Origin: Novosphingobium sp. AP12
Lineage (GTDB): Bacteria; Pseudomonadota; Alphaproteobacteria; Sphingomonadales; Sphingomonadaceae
Assembly: GCF_000281975.1 (NCBI RefSeq)
Contig: NZ_AKKE01000095.1
Coordinates: 1-34,878 of the forward strand
Reading direction: 5' to 3'
DNA length: 34,878 nt
Below, piece by piece: positions 25,494 through 32,641 of this stretch (the stretch's first letter is position 1; the number at the start of each line of letters is the position of its first letter). A model generated the notes under the pieces. It searched no databases. It saw only the letters and a program-made list of their open reading frames with translations, and was not told where the DNA came from. A program made the position numbers and the translations under genes.

Positions 25494-25661
25494 GTGGCCG
25501 CTCCTTTTTCACACTGTCGCGTGCCCGAAACCCGGGAACGCTCATGCCTAGCGGTGAGAACGGATGCCCGGAGGTATCCTCCCGCGAGGGAATCGTTCCG
25601 GCGAAGGCCGGTCCGAAGGGGGCGCCCCTAAACGAAACGCCGGCAAAAGGAAAGAGCGCGT
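25494..25661 (-). promoter_or_regulatory. rplKA leader region
   Basis: A 168-base gap that must hold the rplKA promoter. It contains a perfect GGAGG-TAT-CCTCC inverted repeat (25570-25582) and a CCGGC-GAAG-GCCGG hairpin (25598-25611). The latter looks like the extragenic hairpins with GCGAAGGC loops that are frequent in sphingomonads. An L1 autoregulatory site is expected here by analogy, but I cannot point to it. Confidence 0.4.
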
Positions 25662-26705
25662 TTAGGCAGGCTCGCGCGCGGCGCCGGCAGTTGCCCCCTG
25701 CAGCCGCCTCCACGCGGAACGAACCGCGTCGCGTGCGGGCATCTCATAGAGACGGTAGGCGAGGTCGCTCACAAACAACACTAGCGCGGCGTAGAGCAGC
25801 GTGACCGCCGCCCCGCCCCATCCCGACCGGGCGGCGGCGATCGAGGGGGCGAAGGCCAGCAGGATCGGGAAATGGATCAGGTAGACCGCATAAGACCGGT
25901 CGCCGAGCCAGAGCAGCGGCCGGCTTGCCAGTGCCGGCATCCGCAGGGCCAGGCAAAGCGCACAGGGCCAGGCCAGCAGGGAAACCGGAAGCAGCGAACT
26001 GACCCCGCCGATGTCGACGCACAGGCCCAGCGCCAGCCCAAGCACGAGCAGCGCGGTCGGTACCCTCGCCAGGTCGGCGCGCCGCCGCCACAGCACTTGC
26101 CCGAGGAAGAAACCCAGCAGCCCGCGCGGCACGCCGTCACCGACCCACGGCCCGCCGCCGCGCCCCTGGACCGCGAAGTGCACCAGCGCCACCACGATCG
26201 CGCCGCCGGTCACGAGGCGCAGCGCGCGGTCCCCGCGCACGGCGGCCAGCACGAACACGGCGTAGCAGACGATCTCGACCGAGATCGACCACGAAGGCCC
26301 GTCGAAGGTATGGCTCACCTCGCCCACGAACGCCTGCATCATGAACAGGTGGGCGACGAAGGCGGGCCATGTGTTGTTGGTGGCTCCCGCGAACACCATG
26401 GCCGTCGTCAGCAGCATCAGCAGGTGCAGCGGATAGAGCCGCGCGATGCGGGCCACGGCGAAATCGGCCATGTCGGCGCGGCGGATGCCTCCGCGCGAAA
26501 GGTAGACGTGCGCGAAGATGTAGCCGGAGATCAGGAAGAACAGGTCGACCACCGTCCAGCCCCACTCCTTCAGCCAGGTCACCGGCACGGATGCGCGGGC
26601 CATGACTGCGAGGTCGAATTCGAGCAGCGGGTGGTAGACGAACGCGATGCCGCAGGCGGCAAGCCCGCGCAGTCCGTCCAGTGCTTTGAGGCGATCCCCG
26701 ACCAT
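25662..26705 (-). CDS. Acyltransferase-3 family membrane protein
   Basis: 347 residues with about ten transmembrane segments. The start RLKALDGLRGLAACGIAFVYH is the acyltransferase-3 (OafB/NodX-type) signature; the mid-region DGPSWSISVEIVCYAVF is the second. Such enzymes O-acetylate polysaccharides or other cell-surface molecules. It lies between nusG and rplK, where no such gene is expected. An earlier TTG (26726) would add 7 residues; ATG at 26705 is chosen. Confidence 0.9.
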   Translation of the reverse strand: MVGDRLKALDGLRGLAACGIAFVYHPLLEFDLAVMARASVPVTWLKEWGWTVVDLFFLISGYIFAHVYLSRGGIRRADMADFAVARIARLYPLHLLMLLTTAMVFAGATNNTWPAFVAHLFMMQAFVGEVSHTFDGPSWSISVEIVCYAVFVLAAVRGDRALRLVTGGAIVVALVHFAVQGRGGGPWVGDGVPRGLLGFFLGQVLWRRRADLARVPTALLVLGLALGLCVDIGGVSSLLPVSLLAWPCALCLALRMPALASRPLLWLGDRSYAVYLIHFPILLAFAPSIAAARSGWGGAAVTLLYAALVLFVSDLAYRLYEMPARDAVRSAWRRLQGATAGAAREPA

Positions 26706-26729
26706 GCGCGTCGCATGGCACGGCAATGG

Positions 26730-26744
26730 TTAAGCCGGCACTAA
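26730..26744 (-). promoter_or_regulatory. CtrA-box-like site upstream of the acyltransferase
   Basis: On the minus strand TTAG-N7-TTAA, followed by CC. It lies 25 bases ahead of the acyltransferase ATG and is the third such site in the window, again outside coding sequence. Not proven. Confidence 0.33.
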
Positions 26745-26769
26745 GCTTGCGCGCCGCCCGGACGCGGGA

Positions 26770-26836
26770 CGCCCCGTGACGCCGGGCGGCGCACGGGGCG
26801 GCTGAGGCTGCGACGGCCCGGGCGAAACCGCCCGGG
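26770..26836 (-). terminator. Two hairpins after nusG
   Basis: CGCCCCGTG/CACGGGGCG (26770-26778, 26792-26800) and CCCGGGCG/CGCCCGGG (26817-26824, 26829-26836, AAAC loop) lie one after the other downstream of nusG. Neither has a T-run. They probably separate nusG from the acyltransferase gene. Confidence 0.5.
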
Positions 26837-26842
26837 AGACGC

Positions 26843-27379
26843 TTACTTGCTGAGTTCGACGTGCTCGAATTCGAGTTCGACCGGCGTGGCACGGCCGAAG
26901 ATCGACACCGCGACCTTGACGCGGTTCTTGTCGAAGTCGAGCTCTTCCACGATGCCGTTGAAGCTGGCGAACGGACCGTCGAGGACCTTCACCGAATCGC
27001 CGATCTCGTAGTCGATGCTGATCGTCTTGCGCGGCGTGGCGGCGGCGAGTTCGGCGGCGCCGAAGTAGCGCTTCGCCTCGTTCTCGCTGATCGCCTGCGG
27101 CTTGCCCATGGAACCGAGGAAACCGGTGACCTTGGGAGTGTTCTTGACGAGGTGGTAGACGTCGTCGTTCAGGTGCAGCTTGGCGAGCACGTAGCCGGGC
27201 ATGGTCTTGCGCTCGACCTGGACCTTCTTGCCGCGCTTGACCTCGGTGATGGTCTCTGCGGGAACCTGCACGTCCTCGACGAGCTGCGAGAGACCCATAC
27301 GCTCGGCTTCCGAGAGGATGGATTCCTTAACCTTGTTCTCGAAGCCGGAGTAGGCGTGGATGATGTACCAGCGGGCCAT
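26843..27379 (-). CDS. nusG: Transcription termination/antitermination factor NusG
   Basis: 178 residues. NGN domain (MARWYIIHAYSGFENKVKE..., PGYVLAKLHLND) and C-terminal KOW domain (EIGDSVKVLDGPFASFNGIVEEL). NusG binds RNA polymerase and links it to Rho or S10. It starts 25 bases after secE, the standard order. Confidence 0.98.
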   Translation of the reverse strand: MARWYIIHAYSGFENKVKESILSEAERMGLSQLVEDVQVPAETITEVKRGKKVQVERKTMPGYVLAKLHLNDDVYHLVKNTPKVTGFLGSMGKPQAISENEAKRYFGAAELAAATPRKTISIDYEIGDSVKVLDGPFASFNGIVEELDFDKNRVKVAVSIFGRATPVELEFEHVELSK

Positions 27380-27404
27380 GGTTGTCTCTTCGTGTCCTAG
27401 ATGA

Positions 27405-27599
27405 TCAGAGCAGCGACAGGAGCGAGCTGACGACCCAGCCGAACAGCGCGTCGATGCCGAGGAAGAACGTGGCGAGAAGCACGGTCATGAGGCCGACGAA
27501 AATCGCCGTCGTCACCGTTTCCTGGCGCGAGGGCCAATGGATCTTGCGCGCTTCCGCCTGGACCTGGCGCATGAATTCGCCGGGGGTTGTCTTGGCCAT
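27405..27599 (-). CDS. secE: Preprotein translocase subunit SecE
   Basis: 64 residues, the short single-membrane-span form. MAKTTPGEFMRQVQAEARKIHWPSRQE (amphipathic helix with the W-P-S motif) precedes one transmembrane segment (about 32-58). Part of the SecYEG channel. The ATG at 27599 follows the 145-base gap 27600-27744. Confidence 0.96.
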   Translation of the reverse strand: MAKTTPGEFMRQVQAEARKIHWPSRQETVTTAIFVGLMTVLLATFFLGIDALFGWVVSSLLSLL

Positions 27600-27685
27600 C
27601 TTACGTCGCTCTCTTGTCGCTTGCCTGTGCCCGGCCAGTGTCCGGGCGCGAAAATTCTCGTGTCTTCCGGCTAGGGTCCATCGCC

Positions 27686-27709
27686 GCCCCGACCGTGGTC
27701 GGGAGGGGC
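27686..27709 (-). terminator. Hairpin between the membrane-protein gene and secE
   Basis: CCCGACC (27688-27694) and GGTCGGG (27697-27703) form a tight inverted repeat, 35 bases after the stop of the membrane-protein gene on the minus strand. It probably ends that transcript before secE. No T-run. Confidence 0.45.
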
Positions 27710-27744
27710 TTGGTAGGGTCCGCTTGTCGGAAGGAAACCGCGAC

Positions 27745-29283
27745 TTAGCTTCCGTCGCCCGGATTTGCAAGGTCCACCGCGTTCGGAAGACGCGCGAGGA
27801 AGGAGTTCGGCGTCGCGTAGACGATCCGGGCGCCGTCGGGGATGCCCACCGGCTTCCTGTCGCCGATGTACCAGAGGTAATCGGCATGGCGCGCGGGCTT
27901 GAACTTGCGAAGGTCGATCCGCTGGCGCGGCGAATAGAGGATGCGCTGGGTGGGGTCGTTGAAGCGGTAGCGCGTCTCGCGCATCGAGAGCATGTGGACG
28001 TCGGGCAGCGCGAAGTTCGAATTCTCCATCGCGCTGCGGCGCACGACCGCGAAGCTACCGAAGTGCTCGAACGGGCCGAACAGCCACTGCGTGCGCGGGA
28101 TCGCCACGGCCGTCGCCACGCGCGAGCCTTCGGGCACATGATCGAGCGCGGCGACGAGCTGGCGGGCGGTCTGCGCGTCCTGATACCAGACCACGCTCGT
28201 CACCGCGATGCGCACCGTGAACAGCAGGCTCGCCAGCGCCAGTCCCCAGCGCGGCACCGGCCAGTCGATCGCCATGCAGGCGACCATCAGCGCAGCGGTG
28301 CTGAGGCGGTAGTCGGCATAGTCGCCGCCGAAGATCTGGCGCGGCACGATCAGCGTCAGGATAAGGAGGATCAGCGCCGCCCAGCCCACCCGGCCGTCGA
28401 ACCGGCGCAGCACGAGCGCGGCGGCGAGCACCGCGACCACGAGGCACAGGCTGGTGATGTCGAGAACCTGGTCGTAGCTGCGCATCGCCTTGTAGAGGAT
28501 GCCCCACTTGTACTCCAGCACGCCCCAGCGCCCGTAGGACACCTTGGAATTGGCGCCCATGCCCAGCAGCATCGGCAGCAGCGGGAAAACTAGCGGCCAG
28601 GGCTTGAGCAGCGGGCGCCAGTCGAGCCAGCTGCGGCGACGCGACCACTCGTAGCCGAACATCAGCACGCCCATCACGCCCCAGCCCGAGACGTGGCAGA
28701 TCCACACCACGAAGCCGACCGGCACCATGACCGCCCAGCGCCAGCGCCAGCCTTCCAGCCGCACCCAGCCCGCGAAGGCGAACAGCGCGAAGGCGAGCGA
28801 GAGCGAATAGTTGAGGAAGCCCATCAGCAGCGAGGGCGACCAGATCATCGCGAAAGCGAGGATCGCGCCGACGCCCACACGCTTCCTGAGGCTCCATTCC
28901 ACCGCCATGATGGCCATGCCGGTGAGGAAGGGGATCGAGGCGACGATGAAGCGCCCCGCCTCCTCCAGCCCCAGCAGCGGGGTCAGCGGCACCATCAGCA
29001 GCTCGGCGCCCAGATTGCCGGTCCATTCCCACTTGAACAGGAAGTAGCGAGTCAGAAACGGGTCGTGCCCATGGTCGAGCATGACCTTGTAGCCCGCCAG
29101 ATGCGAGGGATAGTCGGTCATCTGCGGCGTCCAGGCGAGCAGCGCCGGCAGCATCGCCAGGCACGACAGGACGAAGCCCAGCCATGCCGCCTCGTGGCGG
29201 GTGCGGCGGTAGGTCTCGCTCGTGCGGAAACGGCGCTTGCCGGTCTCGGCCGTCTCAGGTTCAGGATGCGCGCTGGCGTGCAT
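27745..29283 (-). CDS. Polytopic membrane protein, unknown function
   Basis: 512 residues with about ten to eleven transmembrane segments. The arrangement (TM1, then MTDYPSHLAGYKVMLDHG in the first loop, many helices, and a soluble C-terminal domain of about 130 residues) resembles GT-C glycosyltransferases or their non-catalytic relatives, but no clear family signature was recognised. The first-loop D-Y-P may take the place of the usual acidic motif. It begins at the ATG at 29283; an earlier frame (to 29439) overlaps no known motif. It lies between tRNA-Trp and secE. Confidence 0.75.
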   Translation of the reverse strand: MHASAHPEPETAETGKRRFRTSETYRRTRHEAAWLGFVLSCLAMLPALLAWTPQMTDYPSHLAGYKVMLDHGHDPFLTRYFLFKWEWTGNLGAELLMVPLTPLLGLEEAGRFIVASIPFLTGMAIMAVEWSLRKRVGVGAILAFAMIWSPSLLMGFLNYSLSLAFALFAFAGWVRLEGWRWRWAVMVPVGFVVWICHVSGWGVMGVLMFGYEWSRRRSWLDWRPLLKPWPLVFPLLPMLLGMGANSKVSYGRWGVLEYKWGILYKAMRSYDQVLDITSLCLVVAVLAAALVLRRFDGRVGWAALILLILTLIVPRQIFGGDYADYRLSTAALMVACMAIDWPVPRWGLALASLLFTVRIAVTSVVWYQDAQTARQLVAALDHVPEGSRVATAVAIPRTQWLFGPFEHFGSFAVVRRSAMENSNFALPDVHMLSMRETRYRFNDPTQRILYSPRQRIDLRKFKPARHADYLWYIGDRKPVGIPDGARIVYATPNSFLARLPNAVDLANPGDGS

Positions 29284-29496
29284 GTGCGACTGGGTCTTTC
29301 CCGCTGTGCCCCATTCGGCAGCCGCGAAGCAAAAGGCTTCGCCACGTCCGAATCGGCGGACGGGTTCTCCTAGTCTGCGCAGGGCAATTGGCAAGGCGCG
29401 CGACGCTAGCGCGGCGCACGGCCCGCCGCAATCAAGCAACGTCGCCAGCCTCGGAGGTGCCCCGAAGGGCAGGTTATCGCGATGTTCGGGAAATGC

Positions 29497-29572
29497 TGGC
29501 AGGAGTGGAGGGACTCGAACCCACGGCCCTCGGTTTTGGAGACCGATGCTCTACCAACTGAGCTACACTCCT
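29497..29572 (-). tRNA. tRNA-Trp (anticodon CCA)
   Basis: Read on the minus strand: acceptor AGGAGTG/CACTCCT, D arm GCTC-GAGC, anticodon stem TCGGT/ACCGA with loop CTCCAAA (anticodon CCA), T arm with loop TTCGAGT, encoded CCA end (29497-29499). tRNA-Trp commonly precedes secE-nusG in bacteria; here 289 bases plus a 1.5-kb gene intervene. Confidence 0.97.
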
Positions 29573-29675
29573 GCGGGCGGAGGTCCCCCTAGATTGACCC
29601 GATGCGGATTACAAGCGGCGATTGATAAGATGCCGACAGATTGCCACCATTACGCCTTCTGCTAGGACAAGGACC

Positions 29676-30524
29676 GTGCACGCCCCCCGATCAGAACCGA
29701 TCATCGAGCCGGAACTGCTCATGCTCGCCTACCGCAGCGGGATCTTCCCGATGGCGGACAACCGCGACGATCAGGAGATCTTCTGGATCGAGCCGCGCCT
29801 GCGCGCGATCCTGCCGCTCGACGGCCTGCGCCTGTCGCATTCGCTCGCACGCAGCCTGCGCCGCGGCCGCTTCACGGTGACCTGCAACGAGGCTTTCTCG
29901 CAAGTGATGGATGCCTGCGCCGCGCCGCGCCAGGTGCGCGAGGACGACGAAGACGGCGACGAAGGCGGCAGCTGGATCAGCCACCGCATACAGGCGAGCT
30001 ACGAGAACCTGTACTTCCTCGGCCATGCCCACTCGATCGAGGTCTGGGAGGGTGAAGGTGCGGCCCGCGAACTCGTCGGCGGACTCTACGGCGTCGGCTT
30101 CGACCGGGTGTTCTGCGGCGAATCGATGTTTTCGAAGCGGAGCGATTCGTCGAAGGTCGCACTGGCGTGGCTGGTGGCGGCGCTCCGGCGCGGCGGCGCG
30201 AGCCTGCTCGACTGCCAGTTCATGACGCCCCACCTCGCTTCGCTAGGCGCGGTGGAGATGCCGCAGAAGCGATACCTGGCCCTGCTCCAGCACGCACAGG
30301 GCGAGCCGGCGACACGGCCCGGTCAGTTCGCCGCGACAGGTTCCTCGACCGGCTCAGGTTCGGGAGGCGCGGGGGGCGTGGCGGCGGCAGAGGGCGTGGC
30401 GGCAGGCGCAGGCGTGCTCGCGCTGCCGGACGCCTTCGGTGTGCTGCTTGCGGACGCGGCGTCCTGCGGGCTCGCCTCCTCGCCCGGGAAGCTCATCGCG
30501 CAGGCCTTGACCCAGACGTCGTAG
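29676..30524 (+). CDS. aat: Leucyl/phenylalanyl-tRNA-protein transferase
   Basis: 282 residues from GTG at 29676 (AAGGA 4 bases upstream). It adds Leu or Phe to the N-terminus of proteins with basic ends, marking them for ClpAPS. Motifs: LAYRSGIFPMAD, FWIEPRLRAILPLDG, GGLYGVGFDRVFCGESMF, and LLDCQFMTPHLASLGA. The family core ends at about residue 216. Residues 217-282 (Gly/Ala-rich: GSSTGSGSGGAGG...) are antisense to the 3' end of the DUF2155 gene, so this tail is likely a lost stop codon, not a functional domain. Confidence 0.93.
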   Translation: MHAPRSEPIIEPELLMLAYRSGIFPMADNRDDQEIFWIEPRLRAILPLDGLRLSHSLARSLRRGRFTVTCNEAFSQVMDACAAPRQVREDDEDGDEGGSWISHRIQASYENLYFLGHAHSIEVWEGEGAARELVGGLYGVGFDRVFCGESMFSKRSDSSKVALAWLVAALRRGGASLLDCQFMTPHLASLGAVEMPQKRYLALLQHAQGEPATRPGQFAATGSSTGSGSGGAGGVAAAEGVAAGAGVLALPDAFGVLLADAASCGLASSPGKLIAQALTQTS

Positions 30525-30973
30525 ACCGGGTGCTCGACGACGTTGAGCGAGGGGTTGTTCTTGAACAGCCAGCCCGAGAAGACCTTGCGCCAGGCCAGTT
30601 TCTCGGCCGTGCTGCGGCGCTCCTCGACGAAGACCTGGACGAAGGCGCCCTCGTCCTGCGGCCGTTCCCAGGGCAGCGACTTCTCGCAGGTGGCGACCTT
30701 GACCACGAGGTTGCCGAGCCGGCGCGATTCGCCCGGCTTCATCACGAGGTCCTGAGTCAGGTTGTTGCGCTTGTTGAGCACGCCGAGCGTGACCACTCGG
30801 TCCTTGTTGGGAGTGCCGATCTCCTGGCCGCGCGCGACCTGGGCGGGTCCGGCCTGCATTCCGGCGATCGCATCGGGAACGCCGGTATCCTGCGCCTCGG
30901 GTTCGGGTTCGCCCGTGCCGCAGGCGCCAAGAACCGCCAGCAGCGACAGCGCGGCAATCGTCCCGGCCTTCAT
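30323..30973 (-). CDS. DUF2155 lipoprotein
   Basis: 216 residues. A lipobox (LLAVLGAC) ends the signal peptide, so it is probably lipidated. The core, about 65-150, is DUF2155 (GVLNKRNNLTQDLVMKPGES, then KVFSGWLFKNNPSLNVVEHPVYDVW), which is found in alphaproteobacteria near complex I genes. The C-terminus (about residues 165-216) is low-complexity Ala/Pro/Ser/Glu. The ATG at 30973 directly precedes the lipoprotein signal. The last 202 bases overlap aat on the other strand. Confidence 0.87.
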   Translation of the reverse strand: MKAGTIAALSLLAVLGACGTGEPEPEAQDTGVPDAIAGMQAGPAQVARGQEIGTPNKDRVVTLGVLNKRNNLTQDLVMKPGESRRLGNLVVKVATCEKSLPWERPQDEGAFVQVFVEERRSTAEKLAWRKVFSGWLFKNNPSLNVVEHPVYDVWVKACAMSFPGEEASPQDAASASSTPKASGSASTPAPAATPSAAATPPAPPEPEPVEEPVAAN

Positions 30974-30999
30974 CCCCGCGCGAATCACCACGTCCGCCT

Positions 31000-31407
31000 T
31001 CAGGCGTCCGGGGACCAGGCTTCGTAGTCGCCGGTCGCGGCGGCGCGCACGCCTCCGCGCTCCAGCGCACCCTGCGGGCGGTAGGCGGTGACGGTGCCGG
31101 TGGCGTTGGGGGTGTAGTCCACTTCCCAGATGCGCGGCGGAGGCAGGTGGCTTTCGGGCACGCCGTTGTAGGAGTGGTGCAGCCAGCCGTGCCATTCGGA
31201 CGGCACGTTGCTGGCGTCGTTGGCGCCCACGTACATCACCCAGCGGCGTTCGTAGCCCTCGGTCGTCCTGACGTTCTTGCCGGTCGACCGGAAATACTTG
31301 TTGCCTTGCGCGTCGGTGCCGACGTGCTCGCCGTTACGCGCGCTCCAGAGCGAGGTGCCGATGGTGGCGCCGTCCCACCAGGTGAAGATCTTGGACAGGA
31401 TTCCCAT
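31000..31407 (-). CDS. NDUFA12-type complex I subunit
   Basis: 135 residues. MGILSKIFTWWDGATIGTSLW and ERRWVMYVGANDASNVPSEWHGWLHHSYN are the NDUFA12/B17.2 family core. This accessory subunit is shared by mitochondrial and alphaproteobacterial complex I. It is 26 bases upstream of DUF2155 in the same direction, a pairing seen in other alphaproteobacteria. Confidence 0.95.
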   Translation of the reverse strand: MGILSKIFTWWDGATIGTSLWSARNGEHVGTDAQGNKYFRSTGKNVRTTEGYERRWVMYVGANDASNVPSEWHGWLHHSYNGVPESHLPPPRIWEVDYTPNATGTVTAYRPQGALERGGVRAAATGDYEAWSPDA

Positions 31408-31475
31408 GAGCCGCGCGTTAGCCCCTCTGCCCCCCGGAAGGCAAGGACATTGACGGCCAACGCGATGGAGAAATC

Positions 31476-31979
31476 CTACCAGCTGACCTTGTCGCCGGCC
31501 TTGATGCCCAGCTCGGCCGCGCGCCCGCCGTTCAGTTCGAGCACGCCCGAGGTCACGCCGGTCGAGGACAGCGGCGACTCGTCGTAAGGCACGGCATTGG
31601 CGGCGATGTTGAGCACGCGGTGGTCGGTGCCGATGAAAATGATGTCGAGCGGGATCACGGTGTTGCGCATCCAGAACGATGCGGGGCGCGGCGGCTTGTT
31701 GACGAAGATCATGCCCTCGTCGGCGCCGAGCTGGGTGCGGAACATCAGGCCCTTGGCCTGTTCCTGCGTGGTCGTCGCCACTTCGACGCGGAAGGCGTGG
31801 GTCCCCTTGGCCGACTTCACCGTGAGCGGCACCACCGGCAGGCCCGATTCGCGATGGACGGCGGGCTGGGTGGCAGACGGCTTGGCGTCGGCATCGGCCC
31901 CGCCCTGCGAACAGGCCGCGAAGGCCAGGAGGAAGGCTGCGGCAAAGCTGCTGCGCGAGGCGCGGGGGGTAAGGCGCAT
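31476..31979 (-). CDS. DUF192 lipoprotein
   Basis: 167 residues. A lipobox (FAAC) at about residue 22 suggests a lipoprotein. The DUF192 core follows: AFRVEVATTTQEQAKGLMFR, FWMRNTVIPLDIIFIG, and VLELNGGRAAELGI. Function is unknown. The start ATG abuts the recX stop (TGA-ATG), so the two are coupled. Confidence 0.9.
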   Translation of the reverse strand: MRLTPRASRSSFAAAFLLAFAACSQGGADADAKPSATQPAVHRESGLPVVPLTVKSAKGTHAFRVEVATTTQEQAKGLMFRTQLGADEGMIFVNKPPRPASFWMRNTVIPLDIIFIGTDHRVLNIAANAVPYDESPLSSTGVTSGVLELNGGRAAELGIKAGDKVSW

Positions 31980-32552
31980 TCAATCGTCTCCGAATTCCGA
32001 CTCGCTCCACTCTTCGAGCGCATCGACGTCGTCGCTCTCCACGATCCGGCGCGCGATGTCGAGCGGGTGGCCGGCGCGCAGCATGGCTGAAAGCTGCTTG
32101 TCGCGGGCCTTTGGATCAACGGCGCTGTCGCCGCGCTGAACCGCGAAGGGACCGAAGCGGCGGCGCCGCGCAAGCACCAGAGCGGCACGGCGCTGATCGC
32201 CCACCCCCGGCCTTTCCTCCGCGCGCAGGTCGTCGCCGACCCCGGCCTGCCCCAGCGCCTCGCCCACCCGGCGGGCGCCGTAGCCGCGCCGCAGCAAGCT
32301 GCCCGCCTTCATCTTCGCCCAGGCCGCGTCGTTGACGTAGCCCTGCTCGGCATAGCGGCCGACCAGCCCGTCGATCGCCGGCGCGCCCTCCCCGTCCCAG
32401 CCGCGTTCCCTGAGCTTGCGCTGCAGATAAAGGCGCAACTTGGCTTGCGTCGTCGCGAAGCGCGCGACATAGGCCAGCGCCAGTTCCTCAAGCCGGACCG
32501 GGTTCAGGGGTTTGGGGCCGACACGGCCCTGATTGCGACGCTTGTCCGACAT
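31980..32552 (-). CDS. recX: RecX family regulatory protein
   Basis: 190 residues. Three-helix repeats of RecX (ALAYVARFATTQAKLRLYLQRKLRERGW, YVNDAAWAKMKAGSLLRRGYGARRVGEAL, and PLDIARRIVESDD) are visible. RecX binds RecA and limits filament growth. recA is not in the window, so recX is separated from it. It heads the minus-strand run recX-DUF192-NDUFA12-DUF2155. Confidence 0.88.
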   Translation of the reverse strand: MSDKRRNQGRVGPKPLNPVRLEELALAYVARFATTQAKLRLYLQRKLRERGWDGEGAPAIDGLVGRYAEQGYVNDAAWAKMKAGSLLRRGYGARRVGEALGQAGVGDDLRAEERPGVGDQRRAALVLARRRRFGPFAVQRGDSAVDPKARDKQLSAMLRAGHPLDIARRIVESDDVDALEEWSESEFGDD

Positions 32553-32641
32553 GCTGCCCTATTCGTGCCACACTCAGGCCGGAATGGGGAGAGTGCGTGG
32601 GACCGTAATCGGGACGCAAACGCAGCTAACCGAGGTTCAGA

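Noticed and set aside
23235..25631. Plus-strand open frame of about 800 codons opposite the dioxygenase, rplA and rplK
   Set aside because: It is antisense to three well-supported genes, has no family motif, and arises from high-GC codon bias.
29497..29572. U-U mismatch in the T stem of tRNA-Trp as a sign of a pseudogene
   Set aside because: The rest of the cloverleaf and the encoded CCA are intact, and as far as I recall this T arm is usual for alphaproteobacterial tRNA-Trp.
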